Source of the DNA: Chromatiales bacterium
Lineage (GTDB): Bacteria; Pseudomonadota; Gammaproteobacteria; Thiohalomonadales; Thiohalomonadaceae
Reading direction: 5' to 3'
DNA: 47,364 bases
NCBI GenBank assembly: GCA_003251535.1
Contig: QKFD01000129.1
Location: forward strand, 1-47,364
Every line of letters starts with the position of its first letter. The first letter of the stretch is position 1. Positions 34,726 to 44,459 of this stretch are shown piece after piece. The notes beneath the pieces were generated by a model. That model saw only the letters and a list, made by a program, of their open reading frames with translations, was not told where the DNA came from and made no database searches. A program made the position numbers and the translations under genes.

Positions 34726-36036
34726 CTATGCGTAGTAGTCTAGGCCACCCCCGCCCACTGCTATGGTAGTGGTCACCACGCCGGTCTCACCCATCTCACC
34801 ACTTTCATCACCCCAACGCCCTCTCTCGCCACCACCTTCACCGCCCGCGGCAGAGGGATCACGCTCGGAGTAAGGGTTGTCGGAGACCTCGCTATCGGCC
34901 AGCTGGATCCCCACATCGCCAAGCATGTCACGCAGCCGGGGTAACGCCTGCTCCAGGGCATCGCGGGTGGCAGGATGGGTGGCAACAAAACTCACATGGG
35001 CATGATCCTGCTGCATCGAGATGCGCACCTCCACCGGCCCCAGCTCCCGGGGATTGAGCTGGATCTGCGCCTCCTGTACCCCCTGCCGACTCATCCAACT
35101 CACCCGCTGGGCAAACGCCTCATCCCATCCTGGACGATTCACCGGCACCTGTACCGACAGTTGGGTTGGGGGAGGGGTGGCAGAGGTCGTAGTCGTTGGC
35201 GAGGTGGTTGCCGCCGTGACGGCGGCCGGGGCGGGAGTAGCCGCCGAGTTGGCTTGCTGAGTCGTTGCCTCTCGCGTGGCGGCAGCGGTGGCCACCAGCT
35301 CCTCTTGCAGTTTACCTTCCGCAGTCGCCAATCGCGCCTGCTTGGCCGCGGCGTCGGCATTGGGTTGATTGGGCTGGCTCACGCTAGCGGAGAAGCGGTT
35401 GAGCCGTACCTCTGCCAGTAGACGTTCGAATGGCAGCGCCTGATCTTCTGCGGCACCCTCACTCCCCTCCTCCCCCGTGGCAAGCGGTTGTTCCGCGGCA
35501 TTGCCGGTGGGTAAGAGACGCAACTTCAACTCGCGCGCCAGCTGCTGGCCAGAGAGCATCTGGTCCAGAGCCCCCTGCTGCGGCAACGCCTTGCCCTCGG
35601 CCGGCAACCCTTCGCCGCGCTTGGCCAGTAGCGCCAATAGGGCCTCGGCCGCTACCTGGTCGGCCTGCTCGGCGACGGCCCCCTCCTCCGCTTCAGTAAC
35701 AGCCGCCTCGCCTTCGCCATCGGCTGGCTCGGCCTCAGCCTTGGCATCATCGCGGCTCGGGGTGGCAGCAGCCTCCTCCGCTTGTGCGGCGGTGGTAGTG
35801 CCATCCTCCTGCTCCGCTGAACTCTCCTTGGCGCGCTTCTCTTCTGGCTTGGCCTCGCTCCGCTGCTGGCGGCTACGCTCAGCATCACTGCTGCGGGCCG
35901 CCTGCCGCTCACTATCCAGCTGTTTCAATTGGCGATTGAAGGTATCAGCAAAATCGCCATCGCTACTATTGGTAGCGAGGTCTCGTGGGGTATTGGTGGT
36001 GTTATTAGTACCAAGGAGCAGAGAGATATTGTTCAT
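34726..36036 (-). CDS. fliK: Flagellar hook-length control protein FliK
   Basis: This 436-residue secreted ruler protein sets hook length and switches export from hook to filament subunits. The first 300 residues are low-complexity and rich in Ala, Glu, Gln and Thr (Glu/Lys-rich about 40-130, Ala/Thr/Pro-rich about 230-290). The conserved Flg_hook domain spans about 300-400 (QRVSWMSRQGVQEAQIQLNP, RELGPVEVRISM, HVSFVATHPATRDALEQALP). A Gly-rich tail follows. It has its own candidate sigma-54 promoter and lies 95 bases after fliJ. Confidence 0.92.
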   Translation of the reverse strand: MNNISLLLGTNNTTNTPRDLATNSSDGDFADTFNRQLKQLDSERQAARSSDAERSRQQRSEAKPEEKRAKESSAEQEDGTTTAAQAEEAAATPSRDDAKAEAEPADGEGEAAVTEAEEGAVAEQADQVAAEALLALLAKRGEGLPAEGKALPQQGALDQMLSGQQLARELKLRLLPTGNAAEQPLATGEEGSEGAAEDQALPFERLLAEVRLNRFSASVSQPNQPNADAAAKQARLATAEGKLQEELVATAAATREATTQQANSAATPAPAAVTAATTSPTTTTSATPPPTQLSVQVPVNRPGWDEAFAQRVSWMSRQGVQEAQIQLNPRELGPVEVRISMQQDHAHVSFVATHPATRDALEQALPRLRDMLGDVGIQLADSEVSDNPYSERDPSAAGGEGGGERGRWGDESGEMGETGVVTTTIAVGGGGLDYYA

Positions 36037-36074
36037 GGAGAGGCTCCGCTGGGTGTTCGTCCTATGCTCCTTTC

Positions 36075-36090
36075 AGCACGAGCCATGCCA
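36075..36090 (-). promoter_or_regulatory. Candidate sigma-54 promoter of fliK
   Basis: The minus strand reads TGGCATGGCTCGTGCT. The -24 element is near perfect and the GG-N10-GC spacing is exact. The -12 element is GTGC instead of TTGC. Transcription would start about 27 bases before fliK. Confidence 0.55.
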
Positions 36091-36131
36091 ATCTCGCTAG
36101 CGGTGGCCGACGCCCCCAATCGAATACCGAC

Positions 36132-36572
36132 TCACTCCTCTGAACGGCGGCGGCGCTGGGCTATTTCATCGGTCTCTTTCTGATCGCGGCGCGCCTCATC
36201 ACGCGCCTCCTCTGCCCCCAGTCGATCCACTACCCGCTCCAACACCTTGGTTTTACCGTGGGCATCAAACCACTGACGGCGCCGCTGCTCGCGCCCCTGT
36301 TCAGCACGTAGCACCATCTTCTCCTGCTCACTTACGGCCTGATCAAGGCGCGTCAGAAAACGCTGAAGCTCCAAAAAGCGGGAGACGGTGATCCCAGCGG
36401 CCCCGCGCTGTTGGGCCTGGCTGCGGTACTCCTCTCGGTAGCGCTTCAGCTCCTCCAGCCGCTTGAGCTGATCCGCCAAAAACTGCTGTGCCTCGCCGAG
36501 CGCCTTGGCAGCCGCTTGCTCGCGGGACTCAGCCACCCGAATCACCGGCTTCATGCGTTCAGATTTATTCAT
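36132..36572 (-). CDS. fliJ: Flagellar export chaperone/stalk protein FliJ
   Basis: This 146-residue, highly charged, almost wholly helical coiled-coil protein acts as the central stalk of the flagellar export ATPase and activates the export gate. Sequence such as RLEELKRYREEYRSQAQQRG and FLELQRFLTRLDQAV matches FliJ. It is seven bases downstream of fliI and has normal length. Confidence 0.9.
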   Translation of the reverse strand: MNKSERMKPVIRVAESREQAAAKALGEAQQFLADQLKRLEELKRYREEYRSQAQQRGAAGITVSRFLELQRFLTRLDQAVSEQEKMVLRAEQGREQRRRQWFDAHGKTKVLERVVDRLGAEEARDEARRDQKETDEIAQRRRRSEE

Positions 36573-36579
36573 GTCTCAC

Positions 36580-37989
36580 TTATCGCCGGAGATTCTGCTG
36601 CTGCGGTGGCGTGCGACTGGGCCGCGGTGGCGGCGTCTCCAGTACGGCCTTGAGGTCATGGAGGCTATCGGCTAAGGCCACGGGCTGATGCATGTCTTGG
36701 GCTAGAAAGTTCATCAACCGGGGATAGAGTTCAATCGCCTCGTCAATACGGGCATCGGACCCACGGACGTAGGCACCAACGCTGATGAGATCACGGTTTT
36801 GAGTATAGGTGGAGTAGACCTTTTTGAAACGTCGCGCCAACTCTTGGTGCGCCTTATCGGTGATCTCCTGCATGGCGCGGCTGATGGATGCCTCGATATC
36901 GATGGCAGGGTAGTGACCCGACTCTGCCAGGGTACGCGAGAGCACGACATGCCCATCCAGGATGGCGCGGGCGGAGTCGGCGATGGGGTCTTGCTGATCG
37001 TCCCCCTCGGTGAGCACGGTATAGAAGGCCGTGATTGAACCGCCCCCCACATCACCATTGCCGGCCCGCTCCACTAGCTGCGGGATCTTGGCAAATACCG
37101 AGGCAGGGTAGCCTTTGGTCGCCGGTGGTTCACCGATGGCAAGGGCCAACTCGCGCTGGGCCATGGCAACTCGGGTAAGGGAGTCCATCAAGAGGAGTAC
37201 ATCTCGCCCCTGATCACGAAAATATTCAGCGATGGCGGTAGCAATGGCCGCACCGTGGAGCCGAATCACTGGCGGTGTGTCGGCCGGGGCGGCAACCACC
37301 ACGGCTCGGGCCATCCCCTGTTCACCCAGGATGGTTTCAATAAACTCCTTCACCTCACGGCCACGCTCGCCGATGAGTCCCACCACAATGACATCGGCCG
37401 TGGTGAACTTAGTCATCATGCCGAGCAACACCGATTTGCCAACACCCGAGCCGGCAAACAGCCCCATACGCTGACCGCGCCCCACCGTGAGCATGGCGTT
37501 GATGGCACGCACCCCCACATCAAGCGGCTCACGGATTGGCTTACGCGCCATCGGATTGATGAAACGGCCGGTGAGTGGCATCCGCTCACTGCTGTCGAGA
37601 AGACCGTGGCTGTCGAGGGGGTTACCTGTGCCATCCAGCACCCGCCCCAGTAGCCCATCACCCACGGGCGCCTCGTAGACCGATCCGGTGGGGATGACGC
37701 GGGAGTTGGGACCAATCCCTTGGATGTCACCGGTGGGCATCAAGAACAGGCGGTCACCGGAGAAGCCGACGACCTCGGCCTCCACCTGACCACCATGGGG
37801 ATTGACTACAATGCAGCGAGTTCCGATGGTGGCCTGCACCCCTGCGGCCTCTAAGGTCAAGCCCACCATCCGCGTGAGTCGCCCCTCAGCCAGGATGGGG
37901 CGCACCGCCTCGGCTAACCGTCGCTGCTGCGCTAGGCGGGCGGCCCAGCGCTTGGCCCGGCTCTCACTCTTGCGGCTCGGAGCCGTCAT
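36580..37989 (-). CDS. fliI: Flagellum-specific export ATPase FliI
   Basis: This 469-residue F1-beta-like ATPase powers export of flagellar subunits. The Walker A motif is in [16 protein letters not shown] near 175, Walker B is in [18 protein letters not shown], and [17 protein letters not shown] and [17 protein letters not shown] are family motifs. The ATG at 37989, with GGAG eight bases upstream, is a better start than the GTG at 38004. It overlaps the end of fliH by 26 bases, so the two are coupled. Confidence 0.95.
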   Translation of the reverse strand: MTAPSRKSESRAKRWAARLAQQRRLAEAVRPILAEGRLTRMVGLTLEAAGVQATIGTRCIVVNPHGGQVEAEVVGFSGDRLFLMPTGDIQGIGPNSRVIPTGSVYEAPVGDGLLGRVLDGTGNPLDSHGLLDSSERMPLTGRFINPMARKPIREPLDVGVRAINAMLTVGRGQRMGLFAGSGVGKSVLLGMMTKFTTADVIVVGLIGERGREVKEFIETILGEQGMARAVVVAAPADTPPVIRLHGAAIATAIAEYFRDQGRDVLLLMDSLTRVAMAQRELALAIGEPPATKGYPASVFAKIPQLVERAGNGDVGGGSITAFYTVLTEGDDQQDPIADSARAILDGHVVLSRTLAESGHYPAIDIEASISRAMQEITDKAHQELARRFKKVYSTYTQNRDLISVGAYVRGSDARIDEAIELYPRLMNFLAQDMHQPVALADSLHDLKAVLETPPPRPSRTPPQQQNLRR

Positions 37990-38683
37990 CCCCCCGCTCT
38001 CCACCCAGTAGCTGGCTGACCACGGCGTTGAGCCGCTTCTCTACGGTGGCATCCACTTGCGAGTGCTCGGTGACTATGCGGCATCCACCTCGGGTCAACA
38101 CCGGATCCTCCACCAGACGCCACGCCTCCTCCTCCCGCTCACCGATGAGCATATGCTCTCGGATAATGGCGATGTCTTCCGGATGGAGCTGGATACGCAC
38201 CTTGCGGGTTTGGGCCGGCAGGGCCGACATCGCCTCCCGCACCACCCCAACGATCTGTTTAGGGTCCCCCTTCAACTCCCGCCGAATGAGCTGCCGTGCA
38301 ATGGCCACTGCCAGTGCTACCAACTCCGTCTCGACTACCTCATCCACCTCAGCGAGCGGGGCGGTAAAGGCTTCAATGATCTGCTGCAAACGCTGCACTT
38401 CAGCCGCTGTCTGCTTGGCCCCCACCTTGAGGGCCTGCTCCATCCCCTCCTTGTGGCCCGCCGTCAGCCCCTCCTCCTTGCCTAACTTAAAGCCTTCGTC
38501 ATAGGCCTCTTTCTGGATCTGCTCCAGCTGCTCTAAGGTGAGGGGTGCCACTGTATCCAGCGGCAACTCCTCCTCTGTTGCGGATGGCTCTGGCTCTGCG
38601 GGTGGCGGATTGTGATTGGGCAGCTCCCACCGCTCATAGGCGGTGAGCTGCTCAGCGCGTAGTAACTTGCTGTTTTGGGTCAT
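37964..38683 (-). CDS. fliH: Flagellar export regulator FliH
   Basis: This 239-residue protein holds FliI at the export gate and limits its ATPase activity. It has an acidic/proline-rich N-terminus, a GxxxG-like central segment ([20 protein letters not shown]) typical of FliH, and the conserved C-terminal domain ([54 protein letters not shown]). It sits 28 bases after fliG. Confidence 0.94.
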   Translation of the reverse strand: MTQNSKLLRAEQLTAYERWELPNHNPPPAEPEPSATEEELPLDTVAPLTLEQLEQIQKEAYDEGFKLGKEEGLTAGHKEGMEQALKVGAKQTAAEVQRLQQIIEAFTAPLAEVDEVVETELVALAVAIARQLIRRELKGDPKQIVGVVREAMSALPAQTRKVRIQLHPEDIAIIREHMLIGEREEEAWRLVEDPVLTRGGCRIVTEHSQVDATVEKRLNAVVSQLLGGERGDDGSEPQE

Positions 38684-38711
38684 GGCTCACCCCCCCTCCC
38701 GCAGGCGGGCA

Positions 38712-39725
38712 CTACACATACTCGTCTCCGCCACCACCCAAACTGATATCACCCGCCTCGGCCATACGCCGGGCGATGGCCAGGATCTCCTTCTGCGCCT
38801 GTTCCACCTCAGAGAGACGGACTGGACCACGGGCGTCGAGGTCATCCTGCAGCATCTCCGCAGCACGCCGCGACATGTTCTTTAGCACCTTATCCTTGAC
38901 CGAATCATCTGCCCCCTTGAGGGCGGTGATGAGGGTCTCAGAGGAGACCTCCCGCAGCAGTGCCTGGATGCTGCGATCATCCACCTCTGCCAGGTTGTCA
39001 AAGACAAACATGAGATCCTGGATCTGCTGGCCGAGATCGGGATCCAGCTCTTTGACCTTATCGAGGATGGTGACCTCGATAGCGCTATCCATGAAGTTCA
39101 GGATGTTGGCTGCGGTCTTGATGCCACCCACGCTGGAGGATTTGAGGTTGCCGCTCGAACCCGAGAACTGCTTCTCTAGGATCTCATCCAGCTCTTGCAG
39201 TGCCGCAGGTTGAATACCATCCAAACTGGCAATGCGCATCAACACATCAGAGCGGAGGTTCTCCGGCAGTAGGGCCAGCACCTGGGCCGCTTGGTCGGAG
39301 TCGAGATAGGAGAGGACGATGGCGATGATCTGGGGGTGCTCCAGCCGCACGATCTCGGCGATGGCGCGTGGCTCCATCCACTTCAACGCCTCCAACCCCT
39401 TGGAGGAGCGCCCGAGGAGGATGCGGTCGATGAGGTTATTGGCCTTGTCCTCACCCAGGGCATTGACCAATACCCGCCGCATGTAGTCCTCGGAACCGAC
39501 CCCTAAAGCGGTCTGGGTACCGGCGGTGTCGGCAAAGTCAAACAGTACCTGATTGACCTGTTCACGCGCCACATTGCGGGTCAAGGCCATCGCCTCACCG
39601 ATGGCCTGGACCTCCTTCGGGCCCATGTGACGCATCACTCCAGCAGCGGCATCTTCGCCCAAGCTCATCATCAAGATGGCCGCGCGTTCGGCGCCTGTCA
39701 GCTTAAGTGGCTTTTTATCGGCCAT
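38712..39725 (-). CDS. fliG: Flagellar motor switch protein FliG
   Basis: This 337-residue rotor protein transmits torque from the stators. The EHPQ motif is in RLEHPQIIAIVLSYLD and the C-terminal torque helix with charged residues is in DDRSIQALLREVSSETLITALKG. The N-terminal domain binds FliF, whose gene lies six bases upstream. Confidence 0.96.
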   Translation of the reverse strand: MADKKPLKLTGAERAAILMMSLGEDAAAGVMRHMGPKEVQAIGEAMALTRNVAREQVNQVLFDFADTAGTQTALGVGSEDYMRRVLVNALGEDKANNLIDRILLGRSSKGLEALKWMEPRAIAEIVRLEHPQIIAIVLSYLDSDQAAQVLALLPENLRSDVLMRIASLDGIQPAALQELDEILEKQFSGSSGNLKSSSVGGIKTAANILNFMDSAIEVTILDKVKELDPDLGQQIQDLMFVFDNLAEVDDRSIQALLREVSSETLITALKGADDSVKDKVLKNMSRRAAEMLQDDLDARGPVRLSEVEQAQKEILAIARRMAEAGDISLGGGGDEYV

Positions 39726-39731
39726 GGTGCG

Positions 39732-41393
39732 CTACTTCTCTTCGTCTTCGCTCAACCAGGTACGGAGCACCTGGGCGATATGTTTTGGATCGGCCCGGGC
39801 CATATCACGGGCCAGCGCCAAGTTCTCATCATAACCATCTTCCGGTTTGGGCAGGGTGGCGATGGTCGGAGGACCGGAGAGGGCAAGCTGCCCATCGGGT
39901 CCCATCAAGGCGCCACCTTCACCGGCCTCGCCCTCCTCACCCCCCACCACTACCTCGCCCTTACCCAAGGCAATCCGCAAGGTGGGCACCACCAAGAATA
40001 GGATCAGCGCCAACAACACCAAACCGAACAGCACCTGCTTAACGAGATCGATAAACCAAGTCTGTTGCCACAGCGGCGGTTCCGGCAGCGCCTCGATGGG
40101 GGCGAGATTAAAGGCGGCATTAATTACATTCACCGAATCCCCCCGACTGGCGTCATAGCCAACGGCCTCGCGCACCAACGCCGTTAATCGATCCATCTCC
40201 TCTGGTGTACGTGGCTGGCGTGTCGCCTGCCCATCGGCGCCATAGGAGACCCGGTCATCGATCACCACCGCCACCGAGAGCCGCTTCACCCCGCCAGTGG
40301 ACTGTCGGGTGTGGCTGATGGTGCGATCCAACTCGTAGTTGTTGGTGGAACGCTTAGTGGTGCGGGCAGGGGTGGTGGTACCAGCTGCGGCATTGGCCCC
40401 TTGGGCGACCTCGGGTGCCGTACCGGCAGCGGGTGGTTGATTGGTGAGCGCCCCTGGCACCCCTTCGGGCCCATTGTTGTTGCTCACCTCTTCAAACAGC
40501 TGTTGACTACGTAGGGCGGGGAGATCGGGGTTGTAACTCTCTTGTGTCTGCTCGATTAGGGCGTAGTCCACCTCCGCCTTAACCTGGGCCCGCACCCCAT
40601 CGCGGCCGACCACCGGCGCCAAGATATCTTCGATGCGATCGATATAGGCACGCTCGATCTGCATGGTGTGTTCAAACTGCTCACGGCTCGCCGCCAGCTC
40701 GGGATTGCTCTCCCGTTCACTCAGCAGATTGCCGGTCTGATCCACCACCGTCACCCGTGACGGCAACAGATTAGGGATGCTGGAGGCCACCATATGGGTG
40801 ATCGCCTCCACCTGCTCCCGCTCCAACCGACGCCCTGGATGGAGGGTCACCAAGACAGAGGCGGAGGGCTCCTCCTTTTTGCGGATAAAGGAGGACTGTT
40901 TGGGTAGGGCCAGGTGGATACGCGCCTGCGCCACCGCCGCTAAGGTCATAATGGAGCGGGCCAGCTCCCCCTCCAAGGCGTGTTGATAGCGCGCCGTTTC
41001 GAGGAACTGGCTAGTGCCAAACTCATGTTTCTGGTTGAGTAGGTCGAGCCCGCTCGGGGCGCTCTGCGGTAGCCCCTCGTTGGCCAGCGATAGTCGCAAC
41101 TGATGCACCTGACGGGAGGGGACCATCAGCGCACCGGTGCGCTCATCCAGGCGATAGGGGATCCCCTGCCGCTGGAGGCTCTCCATCACTGCCATGGTAT
41201 CTGTCTGATCGAGGTTGCCGAACAACATGCCGTAGCTCGGCTCACGGCTCCACTGCCACGCCGCAAACCCCAGCGCTACCGCCGCAGCTACCCCAATCAA
41301 GAAGCCCAGTTGGCGCGCCACCGGCAGCTGCAGAAAGGCCTCAACCCGTTGCAGTCGATTCTCTTTGCTCGTCTCGCTGGCCACTTGTTCCAT
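39732..41393 (-). CDS. fliF: Flagellar MS-ring protein FliF
   Basis: This 553-residue protein forms the membrane-embedded base ring. It has two membrane helices (about 29-47, LGFLIGVAAAVALGFAAWQW, and about 452-472, LVKQVLFGLVLLALILFLVV) flanking the periplasmic ring-building domains (YRLDERTGALMVPS; RIHLALPKQSSFIRKKEEPSASVLV; VTVVDQTGNLLS). A Pro/Ala/Gly-rich stretch lies at about 310-350, and an acidic C-terminus binds FliG. The length is typical. Confidence 0.96.
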   Translation of the reverse strand: MEQVASETSKENRLQRVEAFLQLPVARQLGFLIGVAAAVALGFAAWQWSREPSYGMLFGNLDQTDTMAVMESLQRQGIPYRLDERTGALMVPSRQVHQLRLSLANEGLPQSAPSGLDLLNQKHEFGTSQFLETARYQHALEGELARSIMTLAAVAQARIHLALPKQSSFIRKKEEPSASVLVTLHPGRRLEREQVEAITHMVASSIPNLLPSRVTVVDQTGNLLSERESNPELAASREQFEHTMQIERAYIDRIEDILAPVVGRDGVRAQVKAEVDYALIEQTQESYNPDLPALRSQQLFEEVSNNNGPEGVPGALTNQPPAAGTAPEVAQGANAAAGTTTPARTTKRSTNNYELDRTISHTRQSTGGVKRLSVAVVIDDRVSYGADGQATRQPRTPEEMDRLTALVREAVGYDASRGDSVNVINAAFNLAPIEALPEPPLWQQTWFIDLVKQVLFGLVLLALILFLVVPTLRIALGKGEVVVGGEEGEAGEGGALMGPDGQLALSGPPTIATLPKPEDGYDENLALARDMARADPKHIAQVLRTWLSEDEEK

Positions 41394-41438
41394 AGTCTCA
41401 ATCTCAGAAAGAGACGGGTATTACCGCGTGCAGGCAGG

Positions 41439-41768
41439 TCAAACCTGCATCCGCATCACCTCTTGATAGGCCTCGACCAGCTTGTTACGCACTTGCACCA
41501 TCCCTTGGAAGGCGAGGCCGGCTTTATTACTGGCAATCATCGCCTGCGCCAGAGAGACATTGGGATCACCCAACTCAAATGCCTGCTTGAGGCCAGAGGC
41601 CTCCTGCTGCAATTGGTTGACCTGATCGATGGACTGGGCAAGGAGCTGGGAGAAACTCTCGCTCTCCGCCTGCCCGGCCTCCGAAGGGAGCAGCTCGGGT
41701 GCCCTCGCTTCAGCGGCGTAGCTCTTTAGCTGGCTGAGCAAGGGGGTGGGATCGATTGTATTGTTCAT
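41439..41768 (-). CDS. fliE: Flagellar hook-basal body protein FliE
   Basis: This 109-residue protein joins the MS ring to the rod. The conserved C-terminal half reads SLAQAMIASNKAGLAFQGMV and VRNKLVEAYQEVMRMQV, ending as FliE proteins do. The start at 41768 has GGAGG nine bases upstream. The frame is open to 41858, but that would place the start within the promoter. It is the first gene of fliEFGHIJ. Confidence 0.94.
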   Translation of the reverse strand: MNNTIDPTPLLSQLKSYAAEARAPELLPSEAGQAESESFSQLLAQSIDQVNQLQQEASGLKQAFELGDPNVSLAQAMIASNKAGLAFQGMVQVRNKLVEAYQEVMRMQV

Positions 41769-41820
41769 CTGCGCCTCCAGTGACGGGATCTCGCCAACAC
41801 TGCCGTCGTGGGCGACTCCT

Positions 41821-41836
41821 TGCAGGATATGGGCCA
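41821..41836 (-). promoter_or_regulatory. Candidate sigma-54 promoter of fliEFGHIJ
   Basis: The minus strand reads TGGCCCATATCCTGCA, which keeps the GG-N10-GC core with TGGC and TGC intact. It would start transcription about 42 bases before fliE. It is weaker than the fleSR and nif sites, but a sigma-54 promoter here fits class III flagellar control by FleR. Confidence 0.45.
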
Positions 41837-41915
41837 TACGGCACAGTATCAATAGCAATGAGAGACACTATACCGCGCAGTTATCCAGTTGAGGCATTGG
41901 GGCAGTTCCAATGCG

Positions 41916-43298
41916 TCACGCGCCTTTGGGGCCCCCTTCATCCACCAACCACCCCTCCTCCCGCATCCGCTGGAGTTTGTAGCGTAACGTTCTTGGACTG
42001 ATGCCAAGACGCTCCGCCGCCTCTTTGCGGCTCCCCTGTCCCAGCGCACTGCGAATCAACTCATACTCGCGGTGCCGCAGCTCACGAGAGAGCTCCTCAC
42101 CCTCATCAGCGGCCTCTGCCGGGGGTTCGGAGGGCACCGCGCCAGAGGCGGGGAGGAGTGAAGGGGAGTCGATGGTCAACTCCCCCTCAAATTGAAGGGA
42201 TTGAGGGGTCACCTCGCCGGCCAACTGGAGGATGGTGGCCCGCTGCATCAAGTTATCCAGTTCACGCACATTACCAGGGAATGGGTAGACGGTGAGGAGC
42301 TTGGCTGCGGCCTCGCTGATGCGGGGTGCCGCCATCCCCATGCGACCTGCCGCCCGTGCCAACAGGCGGGCAGCCAGCGGCAAGATATCGGCAGTGCGCT
42401 CCCGCAACGCTGGGATCCGGAGCGGGAACACATTGAGTCGGTAGAACAGGTCCTCGCGGAAGCGACCGGCCACCACCTCCTCCCTCAGCTGCCGATTGGA
42501 GGTAGCAATCACCCGCACATCGAGGCGGAGAGTCTCTCTCCCCCCGAGCCGCTCCACCTCCCGCTCCTGCAATACCCGTAGCAGCTTGGCCTGGAGCGGC
42601 AGTGCCATCTCTGACACCTCATCAAGCAGCAAAGTGCCGCCGTCAGCCTGTTCAAACTTGCCAGGAGTGGCCTTGACGGCCCCCGTAAAGGCCCCCTTCT
42701 CATATCCAAAGAGGGTGGCCTCCAACATGGACTCTGGAATGGCGGCACAGTTAATGGCGATAAATGGTTTTTGTGCCCGAGCAGAGTGGCGGTGGAGGTA
42801 GCGGGCCAACACCTCTTTGCCAGTACCGCTCTCTCCGGTGAGGAAGAGGGTGACATCGGTAGCCGCCACCCGTCGCGCCAGGGCGAGCAGTTCACGGGAG
42901 CGGGGATCCTCCGCCACCGGTTCGTCATCGGCAGCGGGTGGGGCCAGGTGACGCGCCACGGCATCTAGCAGTGTGGCCGCCTCAAACGGTTTGACTAGAT
43001 AGTCAGCAGCCCCCAGGCGCATCGCCTCCACAGCCCGAGGGATGGAGCCGTAGGCGGTAATGAGCAGCACCGGTAGCTCAGGCCGCCGCCCCTTGATATG
43101 AGAGAGCAGCTCAAAGCCATTCATACCTGGCATATTGACGTCGCTCACGACCAGATCGAACGGAATCTCAGCCAACAGCCGTAGGGCCTGTTCGGCATCG
43201 CTGGCGGTGGTCACCACGTAGTCCGCCAGCTCCAGCGAATCGGCCAGGGCGGCCGCCAGGGCAGCATCATCTTCGACCACCAGCAGTTTAGGCTCCAT
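41916..43298 (-). CDS. fleR: Sigma-54-dependent response regulator FleR/FlrC
   Basis: This 460-residue activator of class III flagellar genes has a receiver domain (1-120, phosphoacceptor D53 in VSDVNMPGMNGFELL, K in YLVKPF). An AAA+ sigma-54 interaction domain spans about 135-370, with [36 protein letters not shown] and TLLLDEVSEM. A C-terminal Fis-type helix-turn-helix follows (KEAAERLGISPRTLRYKLQ). The GAFTGA loop needed to contact sigma-54 is intact. It lies nine bases after its kinase gene fleS. Confidence 0.95.
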   Translation of the reverse strand: MEPKLLVVEDDAALAAALADSLELADYVVTTASDAEQALRLLAEIPFDLVVSDVNMPGMNGFELLSHIKGRRPELPVLLITAYGSIPRAVEAMRLGAADYLVKPFEAATLLDAVARHLAPPAADDEPVAEDPRSRELLALARRVAATDVTLFLTGESGTGKEVLARYLHRHSARAQKPFIAINCAAIPESMLEATLFGYEKGAFTGAVKATPGKFEQADGGTLLLDEVSEMALPLQAKLLRVLQEREVERLGGRETLRLDVRVIATSNRQLREEVVAGRFREDLFYRLNVFPLRIPALRERTADILPLAARLLARAAGRMGMAAPRISEAAAKLLTVYPFPGNVRELDNLMQRATILQLAGEVTPQSLQFEGELTIDSPSLLPASGAVPSEPPAEAADEGEELSRELRHREYELIRSALGQGSRKEAAERLGISPRTLRYKLQRMREEGWLVDEGGPKGA

Positions 43299-43307
43299 AG
43301 CGTCTCC

Positions 43308-44330
43308 TCAACCGACAGCGGCAGCCGCCTGCTCAATTGGATGGGCCGGCAGACGCAGAATGAAGCGGCTGCCACCCCCGGGGTTCTCTTCGTACCATAC
43401 CTCCCCACCATGGGCGCGAGTGACGCTACGCACCACAGCGAGACCGAGCCCAGTCCCACCAGGGCGGCGGCTGACAAACGGCTCGAATAGCTGTGCCCGC
43501 AGATCGGCAGGCACCCCAGGCCCTCGATCCGCCACAACCATATCAATACTCCCCGGAGGTCCAGCCCGTAGCATTAGCTGCAACTCCCCCCCTCGCCCCA
43601 TCGCCTGTACCGCGTTGACCATGAGGTTCTGGATAGCTGACTGCAACAGCACCGCATTACCCCGCAGCCGTTGATTGACCGGCAACGACTCCACAATGCA
43701 GTGGGTAGCGCTCTCCTCTAACAGCCCAGCTAGGGTGCGTTGAGCACCGAGCAGCGGTGCCGCAGGCTCCACCCACTCCTCTCCCCCCATTGCATCGGCG
43801 CGGGCATAGGCCAGCATGTCGGCGATGAGCCGCTCCAACGCCCGCAGGCTCTCTCGGGCACGCTCGGCAAAACGTTGCCGCTTCTCCTCGGAGAGCGCAC
43901 TAGAGGCGAGTTGAGATACATAGAGTAGGGCAGCAGAGAGCGGAGTCCGGATCTGATGGGCCAGGGTGGCCGCCATACGCCCCAGCTCCACCAAGCGCTC
44001 CTGCCGTACTAGGTGGGATTCGATGCGCCGCTGTTCAGTCACATCCTCCATGAGGAGCAGTTGACCTGGCGTACTCCCCATTGGACAAGTGGTGAGTTTG
44101 ACTAAGCGGCCATCCCGCAGCTGGAGATCAGGACCACGGGCCGGCTGCGGGGCAAACCAGTCATTGATGGCTTCGCGCCAGAGGCGACCGTCCAAGTCAT
44201 TGCCAAAGAGACGGGTGGCCGCAGGGTTGTGATCACAGATGCGGCCCGCTTCATCAAGCACAATGACCGCAGCTGGCAGGGCAGTCAAAATGGCGGCGCA
44301 GCGATCCGCCGGTTGGCTGGTAGGGCTCAT
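43308..44330 (-). CDS. fleS: Flagellar sensor histidine kinase FleS/FlrB
   Basis: This 340-residue soluble kinase phosphorylates FleR. It has an N-terminal PAS domain (about 10-95, AVIVLDEAGRICDHNPAATRLFG), a HisKA domain with H125 in ATLAHQIRTPLSAALLY, and an HATPase domain (QNLMVNAVQAMG, DRGPGVPADL, GGTGLGLAVVRSV). No membrane helix is present, so it senses a cytoplasmic cue, likely basal-body assembly state. Confidence 0.94.
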   Translation of the reverse strand: MSPTSQPADRCAAILTALPAAVIVLDEAGRICDHNPAATRLFGNDLDGRLWREAINDWFAPQPARGPDLQLRDGRLVKLTTCPMGSTPGQLLLMEDVTEQRRIESHLVRQERLVELGRMAATLAHQIRTPLSAALLYVSQLASSALSEEKRQRFAERARESLRALERLIADMLAYARADAMGGEEWVEPAAPLLGAQRTLAGLLEESATHCIVESLPVNQRLRGNAVLLQSAIQNLMVNAVQAMGRGGELQLMLRAGPPGSIDMVVADRGPGVPADLRAQLFEPFVSRRPGGTGLGLAVVRSVTRAHGGEVWYEENPGGGSRFILRLPAHPIEQAAAAVG

Positions 44331-44363
44331 GGGAGCAACTCCGGATCGGTTTGCCCGAACCGA

Positions 44364-44379
44364 AGCAAGCGTTATGCCT
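44364..44379 (-). promoter_or_regulatory. Sigma-54 promoter of fleSR
   Basis: The minus strand reads AGGCATAACGCTTGCT, which has the exact GG-N10-GC spacing and a perfect TTGCT -12 element. It would start transcription about 22 bases before fleS. Control by FleQ at this position is known in related flagellar cascades. Confidence 0.65.
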
Positions 44380-44435
44380 GCCCGGGATATACGTTATGAA
44401 TCAAATCACTGTGGGTGTTGCTTAGCAAGGCGATG

Positions 44436-44459
44436 AAAAATGTGACGGTTTACCGTCAC
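44436..44459 (-). terminator. Terminator of fleQ overlapping its stop codon
   Basis: GTGACGG and CCGTCAC form a perfect 7-bp stem around TTTA/TAAA (44442-44459), followed on the minus strand by ATTTTT. The upstream arm contains the fleQ stop codon (44456-44458), so it is an economical terminator separating fleQ from fleSR. Confidence 0.8.

Noticed and set aside
37990-38004. GTG start of fliI at 38004
   Set aside because: The ATG at 37989 has a proper GGAG site at good spacing. The GTG has none and lengthens the overlap with fliH.
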